DNA of 64,000 bases from Nocardioides terrigena. Lineage in GTDB: Bacteria > Actinomycetota > Actinomycetes > Propionibacteriales > Nocardioidaceae. A program made the translations under genes and the position numbers. Under the pieces are notes generated by a model. The model had not been told where the DNA came from. It searched no databases and saw only the letters and a program-made list of their open reading frames with translations. Each line of letters begins with the position of its first letter. The stretch's first letter is position 1. Where the stretch lies: positions 186,001-250,000 of the forward strand of contig NZ_PZYY01000005.1 in NCBI RefSeq assembly GCF_003047265.1. The letters run 5' to 3'. Below, in pieces: positions 39,606-52,142 of the stretch.

Positions 39606-41081
39606 TCAGGCCCGGCGACGGCCGGCCTTCGTGGGTTTCGTGGCCGACGCCTTGGACTCCGCCCTGGTGCGGGCGGTCGCCTCGCGGCGCGAGCGCTTGC
39701 TGTCCACCTCGACCTCGGACGCGAAGCCATAGCCATAGCCATACCCGTAGCCGTACCCGTAGCCGGTGCGGTTCTTGCGACTGGGCGCCTGATTGATGAC
39801 CACGCCGAGGGCCTTGGCATCGACGGCCTCGAGGCGCTCGATCGAGTGCTGGAGCTGGTCGCGCGTGGTGCGGCCGTGGCGGATGACGATGACGGCGCCG
39901 TCGGCCTGGGCCGCGATCAGGGCGGCGTCCGTGACGGGCAGCAACGGCGGCGCGTCGACGATGATCACGTCGAACTTGCCGCGCAGGTCGGTGAGCAGGG
40001 CCTCCATGGCGTGCGACTGGAGCAGCTCGGACGGGTTGGGCGGGATCGGCCCGGACGCGAGCACCTGCAGCCCGGACGTGCCGTACTCCTGGAGGGCGTC
40101 GACCAGGGAGACCTTGCCGATGAGCACGTTGGTGGTGCCGACGGCCCCGTCCAGCTGGAGGCGTTGGGCGATGAGCGGCCGGCGTAGGTCGGCCTCCACC
40201 AGCACGACCCGCTGGCCGGCCATCGCGGTCGTGAGCGCCAGGTTGATCGCGGTGGTCGTCTTGCCCTCACCGGGCAGCGAGCTGGTCATCACGATGACCT
40301 TCTGCTCCTCGTCGACCTCGACGTACTGCATGTTGGTGCGCAGCACCCGGAAGGCCTCGGCCCACGGGGTCGCCGAGGTGAGGACCTCGAGTGGCGCAAG
40401 GTTGGCGGCCTCGTCGGTGGCGATGTTGCCCAGGATGGGTGCGTCGGTGACGTCGCCGATGTCGTCGCCGGTGGAGAGGGAGGTGTCCAGCAGCTCCCGG
40501 GCGACGGCGAGGCCAATGCCCAGCAGCAGCCCGAGGACACCGGCCAGGGCGAGGTTGCGAACGGGTTGCGGGGAGACAGGCGACGATGTTTCCACGGCTT
40601 CGTCCACGATGGTTGCCCGGATGGGGGCACGACTCTCACCGTCTGGCGTCTCGAGCTCCCGCACCAAGATCGTCAGCTCCTCGCCGTAGGCCTGGGCGAT
40701 ATCACGAGCCCGGACGGGGTCCATGTCCACGGCGGTGATCTCGAGGTTGACGGTTTCCGGGACGACGCTTGCCGTGACTGAGTCCATCAGTTCCTCGGGG
40801 TCGGAATCGTCTCCCAGCCGCTCGCTGACCTGGCCGGCCAGTGCGCGGCTGGTGACAAGGTCGGCATATGACGTCACCCGTTGCGTGGCAAAGAGGTTGC
40901 CGGCGTAGGCCGAGCTCGAGTCGGACTCGCTCGTGGTCGAGACAAAAAGTCGTGTCGACGACTCGTACTGCGGAGTCGCTGTCAAGGTGACGATGCCGGC
41001 GAAGGCAACGACGATCACGAGCGTCGCCACCACGATGCGCCAGCGACGACGGACAGCCAGCCAGTAGTCCTTGAGTTCCAC
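39606..41081 (-). CDS. Polysaccharide co-polymerase / BY-family tyrosine kinase, locus 2
   Basis: A 491-residue Wzz-BY-kinase fusion. The GTG at 41081 (VELKDYWLAVRRRW) is preferred because it lines up with the start of the paralogue at 9052. Transmembrane segments are at about 17-35 and 177-195. Walker A is SSLPGEGKTT near 268, A' is VVLVEADLRRP and Walker B is VIIVDAPPLL. The tail has a Gly-Tyr tract of six to seven Tyr (about 439-452) followed by a very basic end, a likely autophosphorylation cluster. It controls chain length and export for the second glycan locus. Confidence 0.92.
   Translation of the reverse strand: MELKDYWLAVRRRWRIVVATLVIVVAFAGIVTLTATPQYESSTRLFVSTTSESDSSSAYAGNLFATQRVTSYADLVTSRALAGQVSERLGDDSDPEELMDSVTASVVPETVNLEITAVDMDPVRARDIAQAYGEELTILVRELETPDGESRAPIRATIVDEAVETSSPVSPQPVRNLALAGVLGLLLGIGLAVARELLDTSLSTGDDIGDVTDAPILGNIATDEAANLAPLEVLTSATPWAEAFRVLRTNMQYVEVDEEQKVIVMTSSLPGEGKTTTAINLALTTAMAGQRVVLVEADLRRPLIAQRLQLDGAVGTTNVLIGKVSLVDALQEYGTSGLQVLASGPIPPNPSELLQSHAMEALLTDLRGKFDVIIVDAPPLLPVTDAALIAAQADGAVIVIRHGRTTRDQLQHSIERLEAVDAKALGVVINQAPSRKNRTGYGYGYGYGYGYGFASEVEVDSKRSRREATARTRAESKASATKPTKAGRRRA
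39725..39766 (-). repeat. Hexanucleotide repeat encoding a Gly-Tyr tract
   Basis: Six-base units related to CATAGC/CCGTAG (plus strand) are repeated seven times in the 3' part of the BY-kinase gene. Each encodes Gly-Tyr. The middle units are exact copies, so slippage could add or remove tyrosines without shifting frame. Confidence 0.7.
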
Positions 41082-41547
41082 GCGGTTCCGTTTCCCGAGG
41101 GGTGAGAGTGAGACGCCCCACCCTAGACGGCGCGACGACGGGTTCGACATCGTGGACGGTCTCCGACAGGTAGGGTCTGCGGGTCATCCGACGCACACAA
41201 GGGGAGAAGTAACGCATGTCGCTGGACTGGGAAGAGCGCCCGTGGGGCTCGTGGCACGTCATCGATGAGGGTGACGGCTACAAGGTCAAGCGCATCCATG
41301 TGGCTCCCGGCCAGCGTCTGTCCTACCAGACCCACGAGCACCGCTCGGAGCACTGGGTGGTCATCGCCGGCACTGCAACGTGTGTGGTGGAGGGCGAGAC
41401 CCTCATCGCGGAGGCGGGTCACTCCATCGACGTCGCGCTCGGCGCGGCGCACCGCATCACCAACGCGCACGACGAGGAGCTGGTGATCATCGAGGTGCAG
41501 CGCGGCGCCTACACCGGTGAGGACGACATCTGCCGCCTCGAGGACGA

Positions 41548-44887
<3,340 letters not shown>

Positions 44888-44894
<7 letters not shown>

Positions 44895-46405
44895 GCCCCG
44901 CGGCTGCCGAAGACGGCGCCGAAGGTGCGCGCCAGGATCGACAGGTCCTGGAGCATCGACCAGTTGTCGACGTAGTAGAGGTCGAGACGGATCGCCTCGT
45001 CGAACGACAGGTTGGACCGTCCGGAGACCTGCCACAGTCCGGTCATGCCGGGGCGCACGCGCAGGCGGCGGTGCATGTGGTCGGCGTACGCCTCGACCTC
45101 GCTGGGCAGCGGCGGGCGCGGGCCGATGAGGCTCATGTCGCCACGCAGGACGTTGAAGAGCTGGGGCAGCTCGTCGAGGGAGAAGCGACGCAGCCAACGA
45201 CCGGGCGTGGTGATGCGCGGGTCGTCGACCATCTTGAAGAGGCCTTCCTTGTGGCCGATCTCCGCGTGGAGGTCCTGCAGCATCTCCTCGGCGTTGGTGA
45301 CCATCGTGCGCAGCTTGAGGCAGGAGAAGTCCTGGCCGTCCTTGCCCACCCGGGTCTGGCGGAAGAGGATCGGGCCGCGGTCGAACGCCCACACTCGGAA
45401 CGCTGAGAACGCAAAGACGGGGGAGAAGGCCACCACGAGGCAGGTCGCGACGACCACGTCGAAGGTCCGCTTGCCCCACCGAACCGCGGCGGCCGAGCGG
45501 GGCGGGTCGAGGTGGATGAGCGGGAGGCCGCCTACGGGACGGATCTGCACCCGCTCGCTCGACACGTCGGTGACGCTCGGTGCGACGACCACGGAGACGT
45601 CGCGCTCCTCGAGGTCCCACACCGCTTGGCGGGTCTGGGCCGACGAGGTGAAGGCACCGCCCACGACGAAGACCGTGTCGGCCTTGAGGGTGTCGGCGGC
45701 CCAGGCGACGTCGTCGGTGTTGCCCCACACCCGGATGCCGGACGCTGTCTCTTCGCGGAAGTCGGTGGGCGGGGTCAAAGCGCCGACGACCTGGTAGCCG
45801 AGCCAGGACTCGCGGCGCAGCACCGCGGCGATCTCGTCGACGTGGGAGGGGAGCCCGGCGAGCACGACCCGCTGGAGGAGAGCGCCACGTCGGCGTGCGC
45901 TCTTGAGCAGGGTCCGCATGACGACCCGGCCGAGCACCAGGAGGGGGATCCCGCTCAGGAACGAGAAGAGGTAGAGGCCCCGGGAGAACTCGTACTGGAT
46001 CAGGTAGCAAAAGATGCCGACGAGGCCGGCAGTAATCAGGGTGGCGTTGATGACGAGCTTGTACTCGTCGGTGCCGGCGCCAAAGAGACGCGACCGGTAG
46101 CCGCCGAGGCCGAAGATCACGACCAGCCACAGGACCACGAGGCCGGCGATGATCTCCGCTCCCACCGGGATGCCCTGGATGTTGCGGGGGAAGACGGGAA
46201 GGGCCTCGCGCATGAGTCCGCCGACGGCGACGGCGGCGAGCATCATGGCCAGGTCGACCATCACGGCGGCGAGCGGGATGCGGGCGAGGGCACGACGGGA
46301 GGCCTTGCGGGCCGCGGTGGGGGCGGCGGCAGTAATGGCCGCGGCCGCGTCGGCATCCTGCGTCGTGCCGACGCTGGTGCTCAACCGCTCACTGATGATC
46401 GACAT
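44888..46405 (-). CDS. Polyprenyl glycosylphosphotransferase initiating repeat-unit synthesis (WbaP/CpsE type)
   Basis: A 505-residue PHPT-family enzyme: four transmembrane segments (about 45-150), a cytoplasmic CoA-binding-like domain (about 160-290), a re-entrant membrane helix ([17 protein letters not shown]) and the catalytic domain with [29 protein letters not shown] and [10 protein letters not shown]. It transfers a sugar-1-phosphate, probably glucose or galactose, to undecaprenyl phosphate. The ATG at 46405 is chosen as the first with a G-rich ribosome site. Confidence 0.92.
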
Positions 46406-46716
46406 ACGTTGCCCCCCACAGGCCCCGAAACAGATCGGGCCGATGTCGGCCCGACGAGGCACAACCCTGTCATCTGTTCAGAGAGAGTTCGGACGCTTGA
46501 TTCAATTGTTTACCAACGTGTGGTCAAGATCTCCCTGACTGTGACCAAAATGAGTATCAGGGGTCACGTAGGGCCGCCTGGGTCCCACCCCTTGGAGGGG
46601 GGATTTCACCTCAGAGACGTACTGAAACGACGGGTCACACCCGATCGAGGACTGCGGCGACCATCCGGGCCGCGACCTCGGGTCTGTCCTGCCTCCTGCT
46701 GCTGCGGGGTTCCGGG
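46406..46716. other. Long leader and gap upstream of the WbaP-type gene
   Basis: No gene is visible. The part near 46490-46550 is A/T-rich (TTCAATTGTTTACCAAC) and probably holds the promoter. A G-rich run, CCTTGGAGGGGGGATT, lies at about 46590-46606. The strong dyad at 46435-46454 lies in the expected 5' leader. Confidence 0.5.
46435..46454. promoter_or_regulatory. Perfect 9-base dyad in the WbaP-type gene leader
   Basis: TCGGGCCGA-TG-TCGGCCCGA, 30 bases before the start codon. It can act as an operator or as a tight RNA hairpin that would lie just upstream of the ribosome site. Confidence 0.5.
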
Positions 46717-47979
46717 TCAGCGGCGCGGGTCGTTGCCCTTGCCCCGGCTCGGTTCGCGCCGGGACTCGATCATCACCGGCACCAAGCCAACCCGCACACG
46801 GCCGCGCGAACTGATGTCGCGGACCGTCCCGTCAGGGGAGAAGAGCCGCCTCGTACGGTCCGGAACGACGACGCGCCGTTCCCTCCCGGACATGCTCCAG
46901 ATGACTCGGCGCTCAGCCTTCTTGGTAATGAAGAGGCAGGTGTAGAGGTCGCCCTTGGTGATCGTGCACCCTGCGGCCCGGGTGTCGATCAGCCATGGCT
47001 GGATCACGCCGAAGGCCCTGCCGGGCGCCGCCAGCTGGTTGTCAGGGGTGAGCATGGCCGTGTTCATGTTCGGCGTCGGCGGAGACCAGTAGTGCCAGTA
47101 GACACGCTCGGTCCCGATGGAGGCGTTGAGCACGTAGGTCTTGACCACGTTCGCGACCTGCTGGTCGACGCTGATCGGGACAGTCGCTCGACCTCCGTTC
47201 ACGTCGTAGTTGATCTCGACGATCCAGATCGGCCCGGAGAAGCCGTACTGCGACGTCATGCGGCGCAACCACTTCACGAGCTTGATCCCCTTCTCAGGCC
47301 CGATCCTGGCCCGGGGAAAGCCGCTCAGGCTTGCCACGTCGACCAACTCGGCCACGGGCTTCCCGCCCACCCGCTCGCTCCAGTACTCGCGGAACCAGGC
47401 CCGGTTGGAGGAGTACCGGATGGGTCCGTGTGGAGCCACCACCTCGGCCCCGGGAGCGTGTCGGCGCACTTCCAGCGCAGCGACGCGGGTCATCTTCGCC
47501 ATGTGTCGAGGGGTGCCGATGTAGTTGCACGGGCAGTTCATCTCTGCAAACACCTGATAGTCCGCACGGGCGCCGTAACGCTCGGCCAGGGCCCGCACGA
47601 AGGTGCGGTAGGCGCTCAGCCTGGGGGGCCGGAGCAAGCTCGGGACGCCCGACTCGCCCACTCCGTAGAAGGCGGGGGTGCCGAAAAGGGTGAGCAGCGG
47701 CTTGGACCCGTGCTGCCGAGCCATGTCGATCCTGGCGTCGAGCTTCGACCAGTCGAGCTGCCCGGGGGAACGTTCCACATTGGCCCAGTTGACGATCAGG
47801 CGCGCGGTAGGCGTCGACACCAACGGTGCCGCAGGAGCTGAGAGCTGGATCAGGTCGATGCCGAAGAGGTGCGGCTTGACCCGCTCGGCGTGGGCCGACG
47901 GGGGGAGCCAGACCATCAGGGTCGCAGCTAGAGCGCCGACTGCGGCGCGGCAGACCACCCGGGACACGTGAGCATTCAT
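46717..47979 (-). CDS. Secreted TIM-barrel glycosidase-like protein (GH39-like), copy 1
   Basis: A 420-residue protein with a signal peptide ending AHA near residue 31. The mature part follows a clan-A glycosidase plan: ARLIVNWANVERSPGQLDW, candidate acid/base Glu in YQVFAEMN, and candidate nucleophile Glu in IWIVEINYDVNGG. A small beta domain ends the protein. It may trim or cut the exported polysaccharide. A clear paralogue starts at 62943 on the other side of the locus. Confidence 0.75.
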   Translation of the reverse strand: MNAHVSRVVCRAAVGALAATLMVWLPPSAHAERVKPHLFGIDLIQLSAPAAPLVSTPTARLIVNWANVERSPGQLDWSKLDARIDMARQHGSKPLLTLFGTPAFYGVGESGVPSLLRPPRLSAYRTFVRALAERYGARADYQVFAEMNCPCNYIGTPRHMAKMTRVAALEVRRHAPGAEVVAPHGPIRYSSNRAWFREYWSERVGGKPVAELVDVASLSGFPRARIGPEKGIKLVKWLRRMTSQYGFSGPIWIVEINYDVNGGRATVPISVDQQVANVVKTYVLNASIGTERVYWHYWSPPTPNMNTAMLTPDNQLAAPGRAFGVIQPWLIDTRAAGCTITKGDLYTCLFITKKAERRVIWSMSGRERRVVVPDRTRRLFSPDGTVRDISSRGRVRVGLVPVMIESRREPSRGKGNDPRR

Positions 47980-48288
47980 TGTCGCGGACGGTAACAGCAG
48001 ACGCCACGCCTGCTCGATGCTTCTCGTCTGCGTCCATGGCTGCGCGCAGGCCAGCCCGAGGTCGGCCGTGCTCAGCCCTCAGGTCGGCACGCGCCCCCAC
48101 AGGTCGGCACGCACCCCCCACAAATAGGTTGAAGATGCTTCGACTGGCATGATGTGACCATTCAGTCAGGCGCTACTTGACGCCGGGGTTCGCTTGCCCG
48201 CGGGTGGCGACCTGCGTCGGTGCGCGTCTACGACACGCTCATCATTGGATTCGGCCCTCAGTGGGCGTCAGTACTTCGTGGGGGAGTC
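47980..48288. other. Divergent gap upstream of the dehydratase operon
   Basis: About 300 bases carrying the promoter of the long plus-strand operon and that of the glycosidase-like gene. It contains the tandem 20-base repeat at 48080-48119 and an A/T-richer stretch (CAAATAGGTTGAAGATG) just after it. I cannot fix promoter boxes with confidence. Confidence 0.45.
48080..48119. repeat. Tandem 20-base repeat in the operon promoter region
   Basis: CAGGTCGGCACGCGCCCCCA is followed immediately by CAGGTCGGCACGCACCCCCC, with a weaker related GAGGTCGGCCGTG just upstream. Two helical-phase copies could be an activator site. Confidence 0.5.
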
Positions 48289-50118
48289 ATGGCAGGGACA
48301 GGGATACAGTCGCGGGTGCGCGCCAGGCGTACGGGCGTGCTCATGGCATTCGACGCCTCGGCGTTGGTGCTCGCCTACTGTGTGGGCCTGACCGCGCGCT
48401 ACGGCGGCGACATCGATGCCGTCTGGCAGCACGCGGCGTGGATCACGCTCGGCGCCGTCGGACTCCAGTGGGTCGTCGGCCTCGCCAGTCGCGTCTACCT
48501 GGGTCGCGTAGGCGTGGCCACCATCGAGGAGACGATCGCCCTGGGCCTCGTCACCTTCGGTTGCGGCATGACGGTGGCGACGTTGAACGCCATCGCCGAC
48601 CCCCCGTGGTTCGCACGAAGCGTCCCCCTGACCGCGACCTTCCTCGGGTTCTTCGTGATGCTGACGGTCCGGGCCCTGTGGCGCCACCTGACCGATCAGA
48701 TCGCTCTGACGGGTGCCGAAGGCGCTCGGCGCGCGGTCATCGTCGGTGCCGGCTACAGCGGCAACCGCCTCGCGCGTTCGATGCTGGGTCGGCCCGAGGA
48801 GGGCCTGATCCCGGTGGCCTTCCTCGACGACGACCTGTGGAAGCGCAAGCGGCGGCACTTCGGCGTCCCCGTCATGGGCCGGTTGGAGGACCTCGAGCGC
48901 GTCGTCCACCACACCGGCGCCGAGGTGGTGGTGGTCGCCATCCCCTCTGCATCCAAGGAGCTGATCCGCCCGCTGGTCGACCAGGCGCGGGACCTGGGCA
49001 TCACTGTCAAGGTGCTGCCGTCGTTCGCCGAGTCCTTCTCCGCCAAGGCCGACGTCCGCGATGTGCGCAACGTCAACATGGCCGACGTCCTCGGGCGCGC
49101 GACCGTCGAGACCGACGTGTCGACCATCGCGGGCTACGTCACCGGCAAGCGGGTGCTCGTCACGGGGGCGGGCGGCTCGATCGGTTCAGAGCTCTGCCGC
49201 CAGCTCCACAAGTTCGGCCCTGCCGAGCTCATCATGCTCGACCGCGACGAGTCGGCCCTGCACGCGGTGCAGCTCTCCATCCACGGTCGTGCGTTGCTGG
49301 ACAGCCCGGACGTCGTGCTCAACGACATCCGCGACGAGCCCGCACTCCGTGAGATCTTCGAGGAGCGCAGGCCCGAGGTCGTCTTCCACGCCGCGGCCCT
49401 CAAGCACCTGCCGATGCTGGAGCAGTACCCGCTCGAGGCGTTCAAGACCAACGTCTTGGGCACTGCCAACGTGCTTCGGGTGTCCACAGAGGTCGGCGTC
49501 GGCACCTTCGTCAACATCTCGACGGACAAGGCGGCCGATCCCAAGAGCGTGTTGGGCTACAGCAAGCGCGTGGCTGAGCGTCTCACGGCGGCAAGGTCTA
49601 AGGAGACCGACGGCGCCTACATCAGCGTCCGCTTCGGCAACGTCCTCGGCAGCCGCGGGTCGGTGCTCCACACCTTCACCGCGCAGATCGCGGCCGGCGG
49701 CCCGGTCACCGTCGTGCACCCGGACATCACGCGATACTTCATGACGGTCGAGGAGGCCGTGCAGCTCGTCATCCAGGCAGGCGCGATCGGCCAGGACGGT
49801 GAAGTGATGATCCTCGACATGGGGCAGCCGGTGAAGATCGACGACGTGGCGCGACAGCTCATCGAGCTCTCCGGCGAGAATGTCGAGATCGTCTACACCG
49901 GCCTGCGCGAGGGGGAGAAGCTGCACGAGAAGCTGTTCAGTGGTGCCGAGAGCGACCAGCGCTCCAGACACCCCCTCGTCTCCCACGCGCCGGTGTCGCC
50001 GCTGGCTGAGGGCGTCGTCCGGTCGTACAAGCTGGACACTTCGACCCACCTGGGGCTCCGCCAGGCATTCGAGGACTGGGTGCACCTGCCCGATCCCGTT
50101 GCCTCCTACGTCGACTGA
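48289..50118 (+). CDS. Membrane-bound nucleotide-sugar 4,6-dehydratase (WbpM/FlaA1/CapD type)
   Basis: A 609-residue protein (a GTG at 48220 is an alternative start). Four transmembrane segments at about 18-115, a first Rossmann-like domain (VIVGAGYSGNRLARSM near 147) and the SDR catalytic domain (VTGAGGSIGSELCRQL near 287, ISTDKAADPKSVLGYSKR). The position four before the catalytic Lys, Met in WbpM and Tyr in FlaA1, is Leu here, with Tyr two before Lys. It probably dehydrates UDP-GlcNAc or a related sugar. It leads the operon that includes capE, capF and capG. Confidence 0.88.
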   Translation: MAGTGIQSRVRARRTGVLMAFDASALVLAYCVGLTARYGGDIDAVWQHAAWITLGAVGLQWVVGLASRVYLGRVGVATIEETIALGLVTFGCGMTVATLNAIADPPWFARSVPLTATFLGFFVMLTVRALWRHLTDQIALTGAEGARRAVIVGAGYSGNRLARSMLGRPEEGLIPVAFLDDDLWKRKRRHFGVPVMGRLEDLERVVHHTGAEVVVVAIPSASKELIRPLVDQARDLGITVKVLPSFAESFSAKADVRDVRNVNMADVLGRATVETDVSTIAGYVTGKRVLVTGAGGSIGSELCRQLHKFGPAELIMLDRDESALHAVQLSIHGRALLDSPDVVLNDIRDEPALREIFEERRPEVVFHAAALKHLPMLEQYPLEAFKTNVLGTANVLRVSTEVGVGTFVNISTDKAADPKSVLGYSKRVAERLTAARSKETDGAYISVRFGNVLGSRGSVLHTFTAQIAAGGPVTVVHPDITRYFMTVEEAVQLVIQAGAIGQDGEVMILDMGQPVKIDDVARQLIELSGENVEIVYTGLREGEKLHEKLFSGAESDQRSRHPLVSHAPVSPLAEGVVRSYKLDTSTHLGLRQAFEDWVHLPDPVASYVD

Positions 50119-50151
50119 CCCTTCCCAACAACCTGAAAGCGAGTCCTCTCC

Positions 50152-51180
50152 TTGTCGACGCCAGTCGATTCCCAGTCCACCGTCCTCGTCACGGGTGGCA
50201 CCGGCTCCTTCGGCTCCTCGATGGTCCGGCGCCTACTCGACGGTGGCATCGGCGAGGTCCGCATCCTCAGCCGCGACGAGCTCAAGCAGGACGACATGCG
50301 GCGCCGGATCGGTGACGATCGTGTCCGCTTCTACATCGGTGACGTCCGCGACTACGACAGTGTCGACCGCGCCACCCGCGGCGTGGACTACGTCTTCCAC
50401 GCCGCCGCCCTCAAGCAGGTCCCGAGCTGTGAGTTCTTCCCCCTCGAGGCGGTGCGCACCAACGTCCTGGGCAGCGCCAACGTGATCGAGGCGAGCAACG
50501 CCAACGAGGTGCGTTCGGTGGTCTGTCTGGGCACGGACAAGGCGGCCTACCCCGTCAACGCGATGGGCATGTCCAAGGCCATGATGGAGAAGGTTGCCCA
50601 GGCATTCGCGCGCAACAACCCGACGGCCAACACGGTCGTCTCGACCGTTCGCTACGGCAACGTGATGATGTCCCGGGGTTCCGTCATCCCGATGTTCGTC
50701 GAGCAGGTTCGTGCCGGCCGGGAGCTCACCGTCACCGACCCGAAGATGACCAGGTTCTTGATGTCGCTCGACGAAGCCGTGCTGCTCGTGGAGCACGCGT
50801 TCGAGCACGCGCGTCCGGGTGACCTGTTCATCAAGAAGGCGCCGGCGTCCACCATCGAGGACCTGGCGCTTGCCGTCGGCAACGCCATGGGGGTCGTCCC
50901 GGAGATCAAGGTGATCGGGACCCGGCACGGAGAGAAGCTCTACGAGACGCTGGCGACCCGCGAGGAGCTGGCGCGGGCGGAGGACCAGGGCGACTACTTC
51001 CGGGTCGCCGTGGACGCTCGCGACCTCAACTACGGCGAGTACTTCGACGCGGGCGACCGCAGGGAGTCGGAGCTCGACGACTACCACTCCCACAACACCG
51101 AGCGGCTCGACGTCAACCAGGTGGGGGATCTCCTGCTCGGGCTGCCCAGCTTCCAGCGTCTGATCGAATCCGGAGCGTGA
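50152..51180 (+). CDS. capE: UDP-GlcNAc 4,6-dehydratase/5-epimerase (CapE/FnlA type)
   Basis: A 342-residue soluble SDR starting at a TTG: GGTGSFGSSMVRRLL near residue 14, HAAALKQVPSCEFFP, GTDKAAYPVNAMGMSKAMME with the Met-x3-Lys catalytic pair of this subfamily, and RHGEKLYETL. It starts UDP-L-FucNAc synthesis from UDP-GlcNAc. capF and capG follow at 54300 and 55418, giving the whole pathway in one operon. Confidence 0.92.
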   Translation: MSTPVDSQSTVLVTGGTGSFGSSMVRRLLDGGIGEVRILSRDELKQDDMRRRIGDDRVRFYIGDVRDYDSVDRATRGVDYVFHAAALKQVPSCEFFPLEAVRTNVLGSANVIEASNANEVRSVVCLGTDKAAYPVNAMGMSKAMMEKVAQAFARNNPTANTVVSTVRYGNVMMSRGSVIPMFVEQVRAGRELTVTDPKMTRFLMSLDEAVLLVEHAFEHARPGDLFIKKAPASTIEDLALAVGNAMGVVPEIKVIGTRHGEKLYETLATREELARAEDQGDYFRVAVDARDLNYGEYFDAGDRRESELDDYHSHNTERLDVNQVGDLLLGLPSFQRLIESGA

Positions 51181-52142
51181 TGGTCGCGTTCTCGGTGGCC
51201 TTGGCCGCGGCTCTCCTGCTGACCGGTCTGATCGTGCCGTTCCTGCGGCGCGGCCAGCTCCTCGACGTACCCAACGAGCGGTCGTCGCACAGCGTGCCGG
51301 TGCCGCGCGGGGGAGGGCTGGCTGTGATGGCGGCGGTGGCTCTCGCGAGCACCGCCGCGGCCCTGACAGGGCGCGAAGTGCTGTGGGTCCCGTTGATCCT
51401 CGCGCTTGCGCTGGCCGCGGTGGGGTTGGCTGACGACCGCATGCCGCTGCCCGGGGCCGTACGCCTCGTGCTGCAGCTGATCGCCGGGGTCGGGGTTGCG
51501 GTGTGGGCGGTGTCGACCGCCTCGCCCGCTCCGGCCGTGGGTCTCTTCGCGCTGGTCACGGTGGTGGCCGTCGCCGGGTACGTCAACGCCTTCAACTTCA
51601 TGGACGGTATCAACGGGATCTCCGCGCTCACCGCGGTGGTCGCAGGGGCGTGGTGGTGCTGGATCGGCGTCGAGAACGACCTCGACGGTCTTGTCACTCT
51701 CGGCGCCGTCGTGGCAGGGTCCATGCTCGGGTTCGCGCCGTGGAACGCGCCGCACGCCCGTGTCTTCCTCGGCGATGTCGGCAGCTACGGGGTCGGGTTC
51801 CTCGTGGTGACGGGTGGCGTGTGGGCGTGGGCGAACGACGTCTCCGCGGTGCTGTGCCTGGCGCCGCTTGCCGTCTACATCGCCGACACCGGCTGGGTCC
51901 TGGTCAAGCGTGCAGCCGGCCGGCGCCCCCTCATGCAAGCGCACCGCGAGCACGTCTACCAGCAACTGGTGGACGGGGGGTGGTCGCACACTGCCTCGGC
52001 CTCGCTGTGCGCAGCAGTGAGCTTGGTGGTGTGCTGCGCGATCGCCCTGGCGCCACTCACCGTGTCCCTACCCGCGGTGGCAGCGCTGCTGCTGGCCTAC
52101 CTGGTGGCGCCGCATCTCGCGCGGACAGGGGCTGTCGCGTGA
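51180..52142 (+). CDS. Undecaprenyl-phosphate amino-sugar phosphotransferase (WecA/WbpL type)
   Basis: A 320-residue polytopic protein with about 10 hydrophobic segments and family motifs DVPNERSSHSVPVPRGGG, LADDRM, FNFMDGINGI, FLGDVGSYGVGF and HREHVYQ. It initiates a repeat unit by moving an N-acetylated sugar-1-phosphate, plausibly FucNAc or GlcNAc, onto undecaprenyl phosphate. A GTG at 51177 is a possible start; both overlap the capE stop. It is the second initiating enzyme in the window, next to the WbaP type. Confidence 0.9.
   Translation: MVAFSVALAAALLLTGLIVPFLRRGQLLDVPNERSSHSVPVPRGGGLAVMAAVALASTAAALTGREVLWVPLILALALAAVGLADDRMPLPGAVRLVLQLIAGVGVAVWAVSTASPAPAVGLFALVTVVAVAGYVNAFNFMDGINGISALTAVVAGAWWCWIGVENDLDGLVTLGAVVAGSMLGFAPWNAPHARVFLGDVGSYGVGFLVVTGGVWAWANDVSAVLCLAPLAVYIADTGWVLVKRAAGRRPLMQAHREHVYQQLVDGGWSHTASASLCAAVSLVVCCAIALAPLTVSLPAVAALLLAYLVAPHLARTGAVA

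Noticed and set aside
39725..39766. Six-base repeats considered as a non-coding microsatellite
   Set aside because: They are in frame inside the BY-kinase gene and encode a Gly-Tyr tail of a kind expected in this family.
46560..46610. Riboswitch (for example c-di-GMP type) in the leader of the WbaP-type gene
   Set aside because: The G-rich run and short pairings do not match any riboswitch core that I know; only the simple dyad at 46435-46454 is convincing.
48177..49352. An Arg/Pro-rich frame overlapping the membrane dehydratase gene
   Set aside because: It is the shifted frame of a well-supported gene and has the composition of an out-of-frame translation.
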